NCBI RefSeq assembly: GCF_000426685.1
Contig: NZ_AUFV01000010.1
Span: 1-64,000 of the forward strand
Direction: 5' to 3'
Source of the DNA: Solimonas flava DSM 18980
GTDB taxonomy: Bacteria > Pseudomonadota > Gammaproteobacteria > Nevskiales > Nevskiaceae
DNA length: 64,000 nucleotides
Below are positions 20,188-30,867 of the stretch, piece by piece. The notes below the pieces were generated by a model. The model searched no databases. It was not told where the DNA came from and saw only the letters and a program-made list of their open reading frames with translations. Position 1 is the stretch's first letter. The number at the start of each line of letters is the position of its first letter. A program made the translations under genes and the position numbers.

Positions 20188-21204
20188 ATGAGCACGGTAT
20201 TGGTGACCGGGGGCACGGGTTTCGTCGGTGCCTGGACGATCGCGACGCTGTTGCAGGCGGGGCACGAGGTGCGCACGACGATCCGCGATGCGCGGCGCGC
20301 GCCCGACGTGCTGGCGATGCTGCGGCGCGCCGGCGTCGCCCGGGCGGAGGCGGTCTCGTTCGTCACGGCCGACCTGACGCAGGATGGCGGCTGGCGCGAG
20401 GCTGCGAGCGGCTGCGAGTTCGTGCTGCACGTGGCCTCGCCGTTCCCGGCCGGCGTTCCCGCCGACGAGCAGGAGCTGATCGTGCCGGCCCGCGACGGCA
20501 CGCTGCGCGTGCTGCGCGCCGCGCGCGAGGCGGGTGTGCGGCGGGTGGTGATGACGTCCTCGTTCGCCGCCGTCGGCTACGGGCATCCGCCGCGCACGCA
20601 GCCGTTCGACGAACGCGACTGGACCGATCCGGACGGCCCCGCGGTGCAGCCGTACATGAAGTCGAAGACGCTGGCCGAGCGTGCGGCCTGGGATTTCGTC
20701 GCGCGCGAAGGCGGCGGACTCGAGCTGGTGGCGCTCAATCCGGTCGGTATCTTCGGGCCGGTGCTGGGCCGCGACTACTCGACCTCGATCGGCATCGTCG
20801 CCGCGCTGCTGACCGGCGCGATGCGGGCCGTGCCGCGCATCTACTTCGGCATGGTCGACGTGCGCGACTACGCTGACCTGCAGCTGCGCGCGATGACGAA
20901 TCCGGCCGCCGCCGGCGAGCGTTTCATCGCCGTCGCCGGCGCTCCGGTCTCGCTCCACGAGATCGCCGGGATCCTGCGCCGCCGGCTCGGCGCCGAGGCT
21001 GCGAGGGTGCCGCGCTGGCAGATGCCCGATGCGTTCCTGAAGCTCGCCGCCCGGTGGCGGCCGGCGCTGCGCGCGGTCGTGCCGCAGCTCGGCATCCGGC
21101 GCGCGGCGAGCGCGGACAAGGCGCGGCGCCGGCTCAGCTGGCAGCCGCGCGCGTACGAAGAAACGATCGTCGATACCGCCAGGAGCCTGCTGCGCGAACC
21201 CTAG
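20188..21204 (+). CDS. NAD(P)-dependent epimerase/dihydroflavonol-reductase-like SDR
   Basis: 338 residues of the extended short-chain dehydrogenase family. The Rossmann motif is [11 protein letters not shown] near the N-terminus; the catalytic region has MTSSFAA and the YMKSKTLAE block (Tyr and Lys of YxxxK). It probably reduces an aldehyde or ketone with NADPH. A ribosome site (GGAGAGGG) precedes the ATG. It is divergent from the HxlR gene and overlaps the end of the convergent gph gene by 3 nt. Confidence 0.88.
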   Translation: MSTVLVTGGTGFVGAWTIATLLQAGHEVRTTIRDARRAPDVLAMLRRAGVARAEAVSFVTADLTQDGGWREAASGCEFVLHVASPFPAGVPADEQELIVPARDGTLRVLRAAREAGVRRVVMTSSFAAVGYGHPPRTQPFDERDWTDPDGPAVQPYMKSKTLAERAAWDFVAREGGGLELVALNPVGIFGPVLGRDYSTSIGIVAALLTGAMRAVPRIYFGMVDVRDYADLQLRAMTNPAAAGERFIAVAGAPVSLHEIAGILRRRLGAEAARVPRWQMPDAFLKLAARWRPALRAVVPQLGIRRAASADKARRRLSWQPRAYEETIVDTARSLLREP

Positions 21205-21917
21205 ACGGCGGACAGGCCCAGCGCGGCCGGCAGGTCCGCGAAGCGCTGCAGCCGCCGCGGTGCCGGACGCAGTGCCGCGAAACCCTCGGTGCCGTAGCCG
21301 TAGTCGACGCCGATGAAGCCGGTGCCGGCGGCGCGCGCGGCGTCGGCGTCGTGCCGACCGTCGCCGACCATGACGGCATCGGCAGTGGCGACGCCGAGGC
21401 GGTCGAGCGCGACTTTCAGCGGCATCGGGTCTGGCTTGCGGCGCGGCGTCGAGTCGCCGCCGATGACGGCCGCGAAGTAGCGGCGCAGGCCCAGCGCGTC
21501 GAGCACGGCCAGGCTCGCCGCTTCCGGCTTGTTGGTGCAGACCGCCATCGGCAGGCCGGCGGCGTGCAGCGTGGCGAGGGTCTCGGCGACGCCCGGGTAG
21601 GGCCGCGTCCGTTCGACCGGACGGGCGAGGTAGTCGGCCATGAACGCGGCGACGGCGGCATCGAGCGCGGCCTCGCCGGGGGCGGCGCCGACCGCCGCGA
21701 GGCCGCGTTCGAGCAGCTTGCGCACGCCGTCGCCGACCATCGTGCGGACCTGCGCGACGGCCAGCGGCGGCAGGCCGCGCGCCGCCAGCAGGCGATTCAG
21801 GCAGGCATGCAGATCGCCGACGCTGTCGACCAGCGTGCCGTCGAGATCGAACAGCAGGGCGCGCGGCTGGGCGCCGGGCCAGCGGGTTTCCCCGGTCGGA
21901 GCACGGTCCTCAAACAT
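21201..21917 (-). CDS. gph: Phosphoglycolate phosphatase (HAD superfamily)
   Basis: 238 residues. HAD motif I is [10 protein letters not shown] (nucleophile Asp24), motif II is in VCTNKP, the Lys motif in RRKPDP and motif III in [16 protein letters not shown]. It salvages 2-phosphoglycolate, for example from DNA repair. The ATG at 21917 gives about 15 residues before motif I. It is divergent from purL with only 36 bp between start codons, so the promoters must overlap the genes. Confidence 0.85.
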   Translation of the reverse strand: MFEDRAPTGETRWPGAQPRALLFDLDGTLVDSVGDLHACLNRLLAARGLPPLAVAQVRTMVGDGVRKLLERGLAAVGAAPGEAALDAAVAAFMADYLARPVERTRPYPGVAETLATLHAAGLPMAVCTNKPEAASLAVLDALGLRRYFAAVIGGDSTPRRKPDPMPLKVALDRLGVATADAVMVGDGRHDADAARAAGTGFIGVDYGYGTEGFAALRPAPRRLQRFADLPAALGLSAV

Positions 21918-21953
21918 GCGAAAATGATAGTCCCTTCGACGTCCCGCCCCGCA

Positions 21954-24900
21954 ATGTCCCTGACGATCCTTCCCGGTGCCGAATCGCTGTCGGCGTTCCG
22001 CGCCGAGCGCCTGCTCGCCAAGCTGCGCGTCCACGCGCCCGGCCTGCAAACGCTGCGCAGCCGCGATTTCTATCTGGTCGATGCCGTCGATACCGCCGAG
22101 GCGGACCTGCGCCGCCTGCTCGGCCCGGGCCCGGCCGGCTTCGAGACCGCCGACCTGGTGCTGTTCGTGGTGCCGCGGCTCGGCACGCTGTCGCCGTGGT
22201 CGAGCAAGGCGACCGACATCGCCCGCGTCTGCGGGCTGGCCGGCGTGCGCCGCATCGAGCTGGGCCGCGCCTACTTCCTGAGCGGCGCGACGGCGCTGCC
22301 GGCCGCAGCGCTCGACGCGCTGCACGATCCGATGACCGAGTCGGTGCTCGTCGACGAGGCTGGCCTGCATCATGTCTTCGACGGCCAGCCGCGCCGCGGC
22401 CTGCGCACGGTCGACGTGCTCGCCGGCGGCCGCGCGGCGCTGGTCGCCGCCAACCGCGACTGGGGTCTGGCGCTGTCCGACGATGAGATCGACTACCTCG
22501 TCGCCTACAGCCGCGAGGCCGGCCGCAATCCGACCGACGCCGAGCTGATGATGTTCGCGCAGGTCAACAGCGAGCACTGCCGCCACAAGATCTTCAACGC
22601 CGAGTTCACCGTCGACGGTCAGGTGCAGCCGCACTCGCTGTTCCAGATGATCAAGATGACCTACGCCGCCGCGCCCGAGGGCGTGCTGTCGGCGTACAAG
22701 GACAATGCCTCGGTCATCGAAGGCCACACGGCGATGCGCTGGTTCGCCGAGTCCGATCACGTGTACCGCGCGCACGACGAGCCGGTGCACATCCTGATGA
22801 AGGTGGAGACGCACAACCACCCGACCGGCATTTCGCCGCATCCGGGCGCCGCGACCGGTGCCGGCGGCGAGATCCGCGACGAGGCCGCGACCGGTCTCGG
22901 CGGCAAGCCGAAGGCCGGCCTCGCCGGCTTCTCGGTCGCCAATCTGCGCATTCCGGATTTCACGCAGCCCTGGGAAGCGGCGCTTTCCACGCCGCCGCGC
23001 ATGGCGAGCGCGCTGCAGATCATGCTCGACGGCCCGATCGGCGCCGCCGCCTACAACAACGAATTCGGCCGCCCGAATCTCAACGGCTATTTCCGCACCT
23101 ATGAAATGCTGGTGACGCCGGACGGCCGCGAACACGGCTCTGATTGCACCCGCAATCGCGGCTATCACAAGCCGATCATGATCGCCGGCGGCTACGGCAA
23201 CATCCGCGCCGGGCACGTGCAGAAGCGCGAGGTCATCGAGGGTGCCAGGCTGATCGTGCTCGGCGGTCCGGCGATGCTGATCGGCCTCGGCGGCGGCGCC
23301 GCCTCGTCGATGGCGACGGGCGCATCAAGCGCCGAACTCGACTTCGCCTCGGTGCAGCGCGCCAACCCGGAACTCGAACGCCGCTGCCAGGAAGTCGTCG
23401 ACGCCTGCTGGGCGCTCGGCGAGGACAATCCGATCCTGTCGATCCACGACGTCGGCGCCGGCGGCATCAGCAACGCGCTGCCGGAGCTCGTGCACGCCGA
23501 CGATCGCGGCGGCCGCTTCCAGCTGCGCGACGTGCAGTCGGCCGACCCGGCGCTGTCGCCGATGGAAATCTGGTGCAACGAATCGCAGGAGCGCTACGTC
23601 ATCGCCATCCGTGCCGAGGACGTCGCCCGCTTCGGCGAATTCTGCGCGCGCGAGCGTTGCCCGTACGCCGTCGTCGGCACCGCGACCGCCGAGCAGCAGC
23701 TGCTCGTCGAGGACGCGCTGCTCGGTGATCCGGCCGTCGACATGCCGATGCCGGTGCTGCTCGGCAAGGCGCCGCGCATGAAGCGCGCGAGCCAGCGCGC
23801 GAAGACCACGTTCCCGGCGCTGGCGACCCGCGAGATCGATCTCGCCGAAGCCGCGCAGCGCGTGCTGCAGCTGCCGGCGGTCGCCAGCAAGTCGTTCCTG
23901 ATCACGATCGGTGATCGCACGGTCGGCGGCCTGATCGTCCGCGACCAGATGGTCGGCCCGTGGCAGGTGCCGGTCGCCGACTGCGCCGTCACCGCGACCG
24001 GCTTCGAGGCGACGACCGGCGAAGCGATGGCGATGGGCGAGCGCACGCCGCTCGCGCTGCTCGATGCGCCGGCTTCGGGCCGCATGGCGGTCGCCGAGGC
24101 GGTGCTGAACATCGCCGCCGCGCGCATCGGCAAGCTGTCCGACATCCGCCTGTCGGCGAACTGGATGGCGGCTTGCGGCCAGTACGACGAGGACGCGCGC
24201 CTGTTCGACACGGTGAAGGCGGTCGGCGCCGAGCTGTGCCCGGCGCTCGGTATCGCGATCCCGGTCGGCAAGGATTCGCTGTCGATGAAGTCGGTGTGGC
24301 AGAACGACAAGGGCGAAGCGCAGACGCAGACCGCGCCGCTGTCGCTGATCGTCTCGGCGTTCGCGCCGGTGGTTGACGTGCGCGCCTCGCTGACGCCGCA
24401 GCTGCGCACCGATGCCGGCGACACGCGCCTCGTGCTGGTCGATCTCGGCGCCGGCAAGAACCGTCTCGGTGGCTCGGCGCTGGCGCAGGTCTACAACGCC
24501 GTCGGCGACATCGCGCCGGACCTCGACGACGCGCAGCGCCTGCGCGCCGCGTTCGAGCAGATCCAGCAGCTCAACGCCGACGGCAAGCTGCTCGCCTATC
24601 ACGATCGCAGCGATGGCGGCCTGCTGGCGACGCTCGCCGAAATGGCCTTTGCCGGCCACTGCGGCCTCGACGTCGCGCTCGATCAGCTCGGCGACGATGC
24701 CGTCGCGGCGCTGTTCAACGAGGAACTCGGCTTCGTCGTGCAGGTCCGTCAGGCCGACGTCGTGCTGGCGATTGCCGCGCTGAACGATGCCGGCCTCGCC
24801 GCGATCGACATCGGCACGGTGACGAACGAGGATCGCATCCGCTTCACGCGCGCCAGCCGGACCGTGCTCGAATCGTCGCGCACGCAATGGCATCGCCTGT

Positions 24901-25838
24901 GGGCGGAGACCAGCCATCGCATGGCGGCGCTGCGCGACAACCCGGACTGCGCGAAGGAAGAATTCGCCGCGCTCGCCGACGCCGCCGACCCGGGCTTGCA
25001 CGTGGCGCTGACCTATGCGCCGGCAGTGTCGGCGCCGCACATCGCATCACGGCCGAAGGTGGCGATCCTGCGCGAGCAGGGCGTCAACGGCCAGTACGAA
25101 ATGGCGTACGCCTTCCATGCCGCCGGCTTCGAGGCCGTCGACGTACACATGAGCGACGTGCTCGAAGGCCGCGTGAAACTGGCCGACTTCGCCGGCCTCG
25201 CCGCCTGCGGCGGCTTCAGCTACGGCGACGTGCTCGGCGCCGGCCAGGGCTGGGCCAAGACCATCCTCTTCAACGAGCGCGGCCGCCGCGAGTTCGCCGA
25301 CTTCCTCGCCAGCCCCGAACGCTTCGCGCTCGGCGTCTGCAACGGCTGCCAGATGTTCGCGGCGCTGAAGGACATCGTGCCTGGCGCCGCGCACTGGCCG
25401 GCGTTCCGCCGCAACCGCAGCGAGCAGTTCGAGGCGCGCTGGGCGCAGGTCGAACTGCTCGATTCGAAGTCGATCTTCTTCGCCGGCATGGCCGGCTCGA
25501 AGCTGCCGATCGCCGTCGCCCACGGCGAAGGCCGCGCCGAGTTCGACCGTGCCGACGACCTCGGCGCGCTGCAGAGCGCCGCCCAGGCGACGATGCGCTA
25601 CGTGACGACGCGCGGCGCAATCGCGACGACGTATCCGGCGAATCCGAACGGCTCGCCGGAAGGTCTCGCCTCGGTCTGCAACGCCGACGGCCGTGTGACG
25701 ATCCTGATGCCGCACCCGGAGCGCACGATCGCCGGCACGACCGGCTCGTGGTGGCCGCAGGACTACGCGGCGGGTGGCGGCAGCGGCAAGACGCCGTGGT
25801 TCCAGATGTTCGTCAACGCGCGCCGGTTCGTGAAGTAA
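21954..25838 (+). CDS. purL: Phosphoribosylformylglycinamidine synthase (FGAM synthetase)
   Basis: 1294 residues, matching the single-chain proteobacterial enzyme (about 1295). It converts FGAR, glutamine and ATP to FGAM in de novo purine synthesis. The N-terminal and linker regions precede the ATP-binding FGAM synthetase core ([34 protein letters not shown]). The C-terminal glutamine amidotransferase has the nucleophile Cys in [10 protein letters not shown] (residue 1129) and MPHPERT. Earlier in-frame starts fall antisense to gph and were rejected. Confidence 0.97.
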   Translation: MSLTILPGAESLSAFRAERLLAKLRVHAPGLQTLRSRDFYLVDAVDTAEADLRRLLGPGPAGFETADLVLFVVPRLGTLSPWSSKATDIARVCGLAGVRRIELGRAYFLSGATALPAAALDALHDPMTESVLVDEAGLHHVFDGQPRRGLRTVDVLAGGRAALVAANRDWGLALSDDEIDYLVAYSREAGRNPTDAELMMFAQVNSEHCRHKIFNAEFTVDGQVQPHSLFQMIKMTYAAAPEGVLSAYKDNASVIEGHTAMRWFAESDHVYRAHDEPVHILMKVETHNHPTGISPHPGAATGAGGEIRDEAATGLGGKPKAGLAGFSVANLRIPDFTQPWEAALSTPPRMASALQIMLDGPIGAAAYNNEFGRPNLNGYFRTYEMLVTPDGREHGSDCTRNRGYHKPIMIAGGYGNIRAGHVQKREVIEGARLIVLGGPAMLIGLGGGAASSMATGASSAELDFASVQRANPELERRCQEVVDACWALGEDNPILSIHDVGAGGISNALPELVHADDRGGRFQLRDVQSADPALSPMEIWCNESQERYVIAIRAEDVARFGEFCARERCPYAVVGTATAEQQLLVEDALLGDPAVDMPMPVLLGKAPRMKRASQRAKTTFPALATREIDLAEAAQRVLQLPAVASKSFLITIGDRTVGGLIVRDQMVGPWQVPVADCAVTATGFEATTGEAMAMGERTPLALLDAPASGRMAVAEAVLNIAAARIGKLSDIRLSANWMAACGQYDEDARLFDTVKAVGAELCPALGIAIPVGKDSLSMKSVWQNDKGEAQTQTAPLSLIVSAFAPVVDVRASLTPQLRTDAGDTRLVLVDLGAGKNRLGGSALAQVYNAVGDIAPDLDDAQRLRAAFEQIQQLNADGKLLAYHDRSDGGLLATLAEMAFAGHCGLDVALDQLGDDAVAALFNEELGFVVQVRQADVVLAIAALNDAGLAAIDIGTVTNEDRIRFTRASRTVLESSRTQWHRLWAETSHRMAALRDNPDCAKEEFAALADAADPGLHVALTYAPAVSAPHIASRPKVAILREQGVNGQYEMAYAFHAAGFEAVDVHMSDVLEGRVKLADFAGLAACGGFSYGDVLGAGQGWAKTILFNERGRREFADFLASPERFALGVCNGCQMFAALKDIVPGAAHWPAFRRNRSEQFEARWAQVELLDSKSIFFAGMAGSKLPIAVAHGEGRAEFDRADDLGALQSAAQATMRYVTTRGAIATTYPANPNGSPEGLASVCNADGRVTILMPHPERTIAGTTGSWWPQDYAAGGGSGKTPWFQMFVNARRFVK

Positions 25839-25862
25839 GGCGCATCGTCTGCGTCAGCGCGG

Positions 25863-25889
25863 AGCCCGGTCCCGGAGACCGGGCTTTTT
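25863..25889 (+). terminator. Intrinsic terminator of purL
   Basis: AGCCCGGTC (25863-25871), loop CCGGA, GACCGGGCT (25877-25885), then a T-tract to 25889. A perfect 9-bp stem 25 bp after the purL stop. Confidence 0.92.
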
Positions 25890-25930
25890 CGTGCGATGCG
25901 GCTTGCCTCCGCCGGCGCTGCGCCCTCGTA

Positions 25931-26341
25931 TCAGCGCACGGCCTGGCTGGCCCGATAGTCACCGGACTCAATGCGACACAGCGCTTCCGCGGGGCGGGTG
26001 TAGAGATAGACCCAGGCGCGGACGACGATGCCGTCCTCGAGCATGACCGGATGCATGGCGCGGACATATTCGTGTGGCTCGGGGAAGCGTGCCGAGCATT
26101 CCTCGTATTCATCCAGCGCACGGAACAACGCGTCCTGATCGCGGATGCGGTACGCCTCGCCGACGACCCGGTCGTTTCCCGCGGCGCAGGCCACGGCGCC
26201 GGGATAGCCATCGACCTCGAACAGCTTGCCGTTCAGCGTCGCGTGCGCGATGAACTCGGCATGCCGGTCCAGCGCGGCGCGCGCCGGGACGACGGCGCCC
26301 CGGCGCAGCGTGCCGTACACGAAAAGGTAGGTATCGCCCAC
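25931..26341 (-). CDS. Gamma-glutamylcyclotransferase-like (GGCT/AIG2) protein
   Basis: About 136 residues from a GTG start (26341). The family signature YLFVYGTLRRG is at the N-terminus, with GYPGAV and the acidic EYEEC segment further on (the family's catalytic Glu). Enzymes of this fold release 5-oxoproline from gamma-glutamyl compounds, and others act on gamma-glutamylamines. The GTG is preferred because the motif is normally near residue 4 and GGAG lies about 10 nt upstream; an ATG at 26419 would add 26 unsupported residues. Confidence 0.75.
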   Translation of the reverse strand: MGDTYLFVYGTLRRGAVVPARAALDRHAEFIAHATLNGKLFEVDGYPGAVACAAGNDRVVGEAYRIRDQDALFRALDEYEECSARFPEPHEYVRAMHPVMLEDGIVVRAWVYLYTRPAEALCRIESGDYRASQAVR

Positions 26342-26501
26342 GGTCGCGTTGTCTCCATCTGCGGGCCTTGCCCGCGTGTCCCGACAGCCGATGCTGCCGA
26401 TGGGTGGCCGGCCACCCATCTTTCACGATGCGCATCGCCGCCGCCAGCGCCCGCTGCCCGTTCGCGCGGAGCCCGCCGCAGGCGCTGTGCCGAGCCGGGG
26501 C

Positions 26502-27647
26502 TCAGTCGTAACCGAAGTAAACCGGATTGGTGAAGGCGATGACGTCGCCGTAGAAGCCGAGCAGTTGACCGGTGAGCGGCGCTTCCGGCGTGGTGCCGCG
26601 CACTTCGACGCGGTAATAGCTGTGCGTGCCGGCGGCCGGGGCATCGGTGAAGTCGAGGTGGTCCTCGCCGATCACGGTTTTTTCCAGGAAGGTCTCGCCG
26701 TTCTTGATGACGGTGATGCGGTAGGCGGCGAGGGTGCGGGCGTTGTCGATGCTGATGCGGAAGTCGACCGGGTTGCCGGTCGCGGCGGCGTCGTCGCCCA
26801 TCAGCGTCTCGTAGCCGCCGTCGTGATCGGTGTCGGCGGCGAGCGCGACGCGTTCGGCGGTCGGCGCATAGCTGATGCTGCTGTTGCCGGCCTTGAGCGC
26901 GGCGAGCACGGCGCCGGCTTTCGGCGCGCTGGCGTAGACCCAGGTCGTCGGGTTGCCGACGTTGAAGACCAGCGCTTCGTAGGTGTGCTGGTGGTGGCAG
27001 TCGCTGCCGCCGCGCGCGGCCAGATGGCGGCCGCTCTTGAGCATGCTGTCCCACAGCGCGACGGCATTGTCGTTGTTGGTCGGGAAGCGATACATCGCGT
27101 TCCAGATCTCGATGCTGTCGATGTCCATATCGAAGCCGAATTCCCACGGATCGCCGTTCAGCGGGTGGTTGACCGACAGGTGCAGATTCTGCGCGTGCGC
27201 GGCATCGGCGATCGCCTGGCCGGCCGCGTCGTCAGTACGATCGCGCAGCGCATACATCGGCAGATCGTCGAAGGGCTGCGAGCCGAGGATGTTGGCGTGG
27301 CCGCGCGCGGTCGTGTACTCGACGCCGTACAGCATCACCATCGCGTCGCTGTGATAAGCCGGATCGTCCCAGGTCGTGATGTGGCCGTCGACGTGGTTGT
27401 CGTGATCGGTGATGACGAAGAAGCCCATGCCTCTGGACTCCGCTTCCGGAATCAGTTCGGCGATCGGGTTGTCGGCGGCGTCGGTACTGTGATCGGAGTG
27501 CAGGTGCAGATCGCCCGACAGCCAGGTGCCGGCGCGCAGATCGCTGACGCCGCCGGACGAGTCGCCGGACGAACTGCTGCTGCACGCGCCGAGCAGGCCG
27601 AGCGCCGCCCCGGCCGCGGCGATGGCCGCAAAGTTCCCGAACTTCAT
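26502..27647 (-). CDS. PHP-type metallohydrolase lipoprotein (CehA/McbA-like)
   Basis: 381 residues. A lipoprotein signal peptide ends with LLGAC (Cys22), followed by a Ser-rich linker. The PHP metal-binding motif GDLHLHSDHS (about 45-54) and further metal ligands TDHDNHVDG, HANILG and SDCHHQH are present. The C-terminal part looks like a beta-rich domain. CehA/McbA relatives hydrolyse carbamate or phosphate esters; the substrate here is unknown. It is probably anchored in the outer membrane facing the periplasm. Confidence 0.8.
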   Translation of the reverse strand: MKFGNFAAIAAAGAALGLLGACSSSSSGDSSGGVSDLRAGTWLSGDLHLHSDHSTDAADNPIAELIPEAESRGMGFFVITDHDNHVDGHITTWDDPAYHSDAMVMLYGVEYTTARGHANILGSQPFDDLPMYALRDRTDDAAGQAIADAAHAQNLHLSVNHPLNGDPWEFGFDMDIDSIEIWNAMYRFPTNNDNAVALWDSMLKSGRHLAARGGSDCHHQHTYEALVFNVGNPTTWVYASAPKAGAVLAALKAGNSSISYAPTAERVALAADTDHDGGYETLMGDDAAATGNPVDFRISIDNARTLAAYRITVIKNGETFLEKTVIGEDHLDFTDAPAAGTHSYYRVEVRGTTPEAPLTGQLLGFYGDVIAFTNPVYFGYD

Positions 27648-27846
27648 TGCTGTCCCCCCGACGAAAAAGCTGGCAGCCTAGGGAGACGATATGACGACGG
27701 TGCGAAGTCCGGAGTCGTAAATTCAGCTCAAGCGTCGCCGCCATCGCGGCCAAGCCGGCGCGCGGAAGAGCGCTGCCGGGTTGCGGCGCCGAGGCGGCAT
27801 GAGCCGCCACGACGCTGCGCAGCGGCCGCCGCCATGCGTCGGCGCC

Positions 27847-28566
27847 TCACTCGTCCGGCAGATCGGGCTCGACGTACTTCGCCGGCGGGTTGCCGTCGTA
27901 GACGAGGTTCAGCCGCCGCTGCAGATAGGCGGTGCGCAGGAAGACGTAGGGGTCGAGCTGCTGGTCGAGCACGCTGTCGAGATCGAGCAGCTGCGCGCGC
28001 GTGTCGACGGCCTGCGCGCCGGTCACGGCGACGCGTTCGCCGAACGTGAAGTCGCTGTACTGCAGCGGCGAGGTCCAGTTGTCGCCGACGCGACCGATCA
28101 GGTCGCGGTTGGTCGACGGCCCGAGCAGCGGGATCATCAGGTACCAGCCCTCGCCGACGCCCCAGCGGCCGAAGGTCTGGCCGAGATCCTCGTCGTTCTT
28201 GGCGAGGCCGACCATCGTCGCCGGGTCGAGCAGGCCGGCGAGGCCGAAGGTCGAGTTCATCAAGAAACGCGTGAGATCGAGGCCGGACTGCTTGAACTTG
28301 GCCTGCAGCGCGTCGTTGACGATGACCGTCGGGTAGAACAGGTTGTCGAAGAAGTTGCTGACGCCGGTGCGGACCGGTGAGGGCACATAGTCGACATAGG
28401 TCTTGGCGACCGGGCGCAGCACGTACTTGTCCGCCGTCTGGTTGAAGGCGTAGATCGGACGGTTCACCGATTCGAGCGGATCGGCCGGCTCGTACGGCGA
28501 ATTGTGGGCGCAGCCGGCGAGCATCGTGGCGACGATGACAGGCGCGAGGCGCATTCCCTTGTGCAT
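27847..28566 (-). CDS. mlaA: MlaA (VacJ) outer-membrane phospholipid-asymmetry lipoprotein
   Basis: 239 residues. The lipobox MLAGC gives Cys19, followed by the MlaA hallmark DPLESVNRPIYAFNQTADKY and GPSTNRDLIGR. MlaA removes mislocalised phospholipids from the outer leaflet and passes them to MlaC. It is last in the mlaFEDCBA operon, 21 bp after mlaB. Confidence 0.94.
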   Translation of the reverse strand: MHKGMRLAPVIVATMLAGCAHNSPYEPADPLESVNRPIYAFNQTADKYVLRPVAKTYVDYVPSPVRTGVSNFFDNLFYPTVIVNDALQAKFKQSGLDLTRFLMNSTFGLAGLLDPATMVGLAKNDEDLGQTFGRWGVGEGWYLMIPLLGPSTNRDLIGRVGDNWTSPLQYSDFTFGERVAVTGAQAVDTRAQLLDLDSVLDQQLDPYVFLRTAYLQRRLNLVYDGNPPAKYVEPDLPDE

Positions 28567-28587
28567 GACTTGCTCCCGATGAGCCGC

Positions 28588-28848
28588 CTACGCGGCCAGC
28601 TCGACCACGTTCTGCAGACCGAAGAACGTGATGAGGCCGCGCAGCTGCGGTGTCGCGTTGATGAACGCCAGCGTCTGGCCCTTGCTGAGGGCGCGACGCC
28701 GCAATTCAAGCAGTAGCGCGGCGCCAGCGCTATCGCATTGCGTCACATTGGCCAGGTCGATCGTGCCGGCGGCGGCGAGCTCGTCGGCGCGCGCGAACCA
28801 GCCTTCGGCGGTCGAAAAACTCAACGCGCCGCTGAGCGCTGCGCTCAC
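28588..28848 (-). CDS. mlaB: MlaB-type STAS-domain protein
   Basis: 86 residues from GTG 28848. The STAS pattern IDLANVTQCDSAGAALLLELRRRA contains the conserved Asp-Ser-Ala-Gly turn. MlaB binds and activates the MlaF ATPase. The GTG overlaps the mlaC stop as GTGA, which decides the start; the longer open frame upstream is the shadow of mlaC. Confidence 0.85.
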   Translation of the reverse strand: MSAALSGALSFSTAEGWFARADELAAAGTIDLANVTQCDSAGAALLLELRRRALSKGQTLAFINATPQLRGLITFFGLQNVVELAA

Positions 28849-29528
28849 TGCGTCTTGCCCTGCGGCTTGGCAGCGTCGGCCTTTTCGGTTTCGGCGCTGA
28901 CTTCGAGCTGACCGCTGTTGAGCCGCTGGATGACCGAGGCGACGTTGCTCTTCTTGATCTCGGCGTCGATCTGCGTGCGGAAGTTCAGCACCAGCGAGAT
29001 GTTCTCGGCCTTGATGTCCCAGACCTTCCATTCGCCGTTGTTGTCGCGCAGCGAGAACGTCACCGGAATCGGCGGCTTGCCGTCCTTGCGCACGATCGTC
29101 GTGTCGACGCTGGCGCGCTTGCCGTCGCCGGTCACGACGCCGGGCTTCACCTGGATGTCGACGCTGTCGTAGTACTCGAGCAGCTTGTCGGCGTAGCTGT
29201 GCACCAGCATGTCCTTGAACGCCTTCTCGAACTGCCCGATCTGCTCGGGCGTCGCTTCCTTCAGGTGCGCGCCGAGAATGACCTTGGCGATGTACGGCGT
29301 GTCGAAGTGCGGCACGATCTGGCGGTCGACCATCGCGTAGAAGGCGCTCTTGTCGGCTTGGTACTTCTGCACGTTGGCGGCGATATCGGTGCGGATCGTG
29401 TCGGTCGTGGTCTTGACGACTTGCTCCGGCGGCGTCGCCGGTGCCGCGACGGCGGCCGTCGCCAGGCCGAACGCGGTGACCGCGCCGAGCAGCGCGTGGC
29501 GGAGGATGCGGGGGGTGGTGGACATCAT
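28845..29528 (-). CDS. mlaC: MlaC periplasmic phospholipid carrier
   Basis: 227 residues with a Sec signal peptide (cleavage about AVAA|PAT) and the MlaC/Ttg2D fold (VDRQIVPHFDTPYIAKVILG, WKVWDIKAENISLVLNFRTQ). It ferries phospholipid between MlaA and the inner-membrane MlaFEDB complex. The C-terminal tail is Lys/Ala/Glu-rich. The ATG overlaps the mlaD stop by 4 nt (ATGA). Confidence 0.92.
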   Translation of the reverse strand: MMSTTPRILRHALLGAVTAFGLATAAVAAPATPPEQVVKTTTDTIRTDIAANVQKYQADKSAFYAMVDRQIVPHFDTPYIAKVILGAHLKEATPEQIGQFEKAFKDMLVHSYADKLLEYYDSVDIQVKPGVVTGDGKRASVDTTIVRKDGKPPIPVTFSLRDNNGEWKVWDIKAENISLVLNFRTQIDAEIKKSNVASVIQRLNSGQLEVSAETEKADAAKPQGKTQ

Positions 29529-30073
29529 GGATGGGCTCCTGGGGTCACACTGTTTTTCTTGTTCTGCAGCGAATCGGCGAGCTTGCCGAGCGCGTCGGCG
29601 AGCTTGTCGTCCTTCGACTCGCCCTGCGAGGCGAGGAACTGGCCGATCAGGTTCTCGATGACCAGCGCGCTCTGCGTCAGCGTCAGCTCGCTGCCGTCCT
29701 TCAGATATTCGTCCATGCCGCCGGCCTCCAGGCCGATGTACTGGTCGCCGAGCAGGCCGGACGTGAGGATCTTGGCGCTGGAGTCCTCGGGAATCTTGTC
29801 GTACTGCTGGGCGATGTCGAGCGAGACCCTGGCCTGGAAGGTCTGCGGATCGATGTCGATCGCGCGCACGCGGCCGATCTTGACGCCGGCGATCGTCACC
29901 GCCGAGCCGACCTTGAGGCCGCCGATGTTCTGGAACAGGCCGCTGACGCGGTAGGTCTGGCCGCTGCCGCCGATGTTCTCGAGGCTGGCGACGCGGAAGG
30001 TCAGTACGAAGACGGCTGCCACACCGAGGCACACGAACAGTCCGACGAGGATTTCCAAGGCTCTGGATTGCAT
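29525..30073 (-). CDS. mlaD: MlaD MCE-domain protein
   Basis: 182 residues. One N-terminal transmembrane segment (LEILVGLFVCLGVAAVFVLTF) precedes a single MCE domain (YRVSGLFQNIGGLKVGSAVTIAGVKIGRV, SSAKILTSGLLGDQYIGLEAGG). It forms the hexameric lipid tunnel of the Mla complex in the periplasm. It lies 23 bp after mlaE and overlaps mlaC. Confidence 0.95.
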   Translation of the reverse strand: MQSRALEILVGLFVCLGVAAVFVLTFRVASLENIGGSGQTYRVSGLFQNIGGLKVGSAVTIAGVKIGRVRAIDIDPQTFQARVSLDIAQQYDKIPEDSSAKILTSGLLGDQYIGLEAGGMDEYLKDGSELTLTQSALVIENLIGQFLASQGESKDDKLADALGKLADSLQNKKNSVTPGAHP

Positions 30074-30096
30074 GATCGATCTCTAGCCCGAAGCAA

Positions 30097-30867
30097 TTAA
30101 CGGAACATGAATGCGGTGAGGACGAAGTCCATCGCCAGCACCGAAAGGGAGGACACGACGACGGTCGAGGTGGTCGCGCGCGAGACGCCTTCCGAGGTCG
30201 GCGGCGAGTGATAACCCTGGTAGACCGCGATCCAGCTGACGACGGCGCCGAATACCGTGGCCTTGATGAAGCACTGGTTGAGGTCGTGGATGTCGGTGTT
30301 GGCGCGGATCTGCGACCAGTAGCTGCCGGCGTCGACGCCGAGCAGATCGACGGTGATCAGATGGCCGCCGACCACGCCGATCGCCATCACCGAGAAGATC
30401 GCGGTCAGGATCGGCATCGCCAGCAGGCCGGCGATGAAACGCGGCGCGATGACGTGGCGCATCGGGTCGACCGCCATCATTTCCATCGCCGACAGCTGGT
30501 CGGTGGCACGCATCAGGCCGATCTCGGCGGCCAGCGCCGAGCCGGCACGGCCGGCGAACAGCAGCGCGGTCACGACCGGGCCGAGCTCGCGGATGATCGA
30601 CAGCGCCACCAGCACGCCGACCGAGTCGGCGGCGCCGAAGCGGACCAGCGCGTGATGCGCCTGCAGCGACAGCACCATGCCGATGAACATGCCGCTGATG
30701 ACGATGATGATCAGCGACAGCACGCCGGACATGTAGAGCTGACGCACGATCAGGCTCGGCCGCAGCAGCGCTGCCGGAACGGCGCGCAGGATGGCGAGGA
30801 GGAAGAACTGCGCGCGGCCGAGACCGGCGACGAAATTGCCGAGCACGGCACCGAGGTTGGCGATCAT
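30097..30867 (-). CDS. mlaE: MlaE permease
   Basis: 256 residues, a polytopic MlaE/DUF140 permease with the family blocks LFAGRAGSALAAEIGLMRATDQ and MAVDPMRHVIAPRF. It is the membrane subunit of the phospholipid ABC transporter. ATGA overlap with mlaF. Confidence 0.95.
   Translation of the reverse strand: MIANLGAVLGNFVAGLGRAQFFLLAILRAVPAALLRPSLIVRQLYMSGVLSLIIIVISGMFIGMVLSLQAHHALVRFGAADSVGVLVALSIIRELGPVVTALLFAGRAGSALAAEIGLMRATDQLSAMEMMAVDPMRHVIAPRFIAGLLAMPILTAIFSVMAIGVVGGHLITVDLLGVDAGSYWSQIRANTDIHDLNQCFIKATVFGAVVSWIAVYQGYHSPPTSEGVSRATTSTVVVSSLSVLAMDFVLTAFMFR

Noticed and set aside
21054..21953. In-frame upstream extension of purL by 300 codons
   Set aside because: It is antisense to gph and the SDR end, is low-complexity, and purL similarity starts at 21954.
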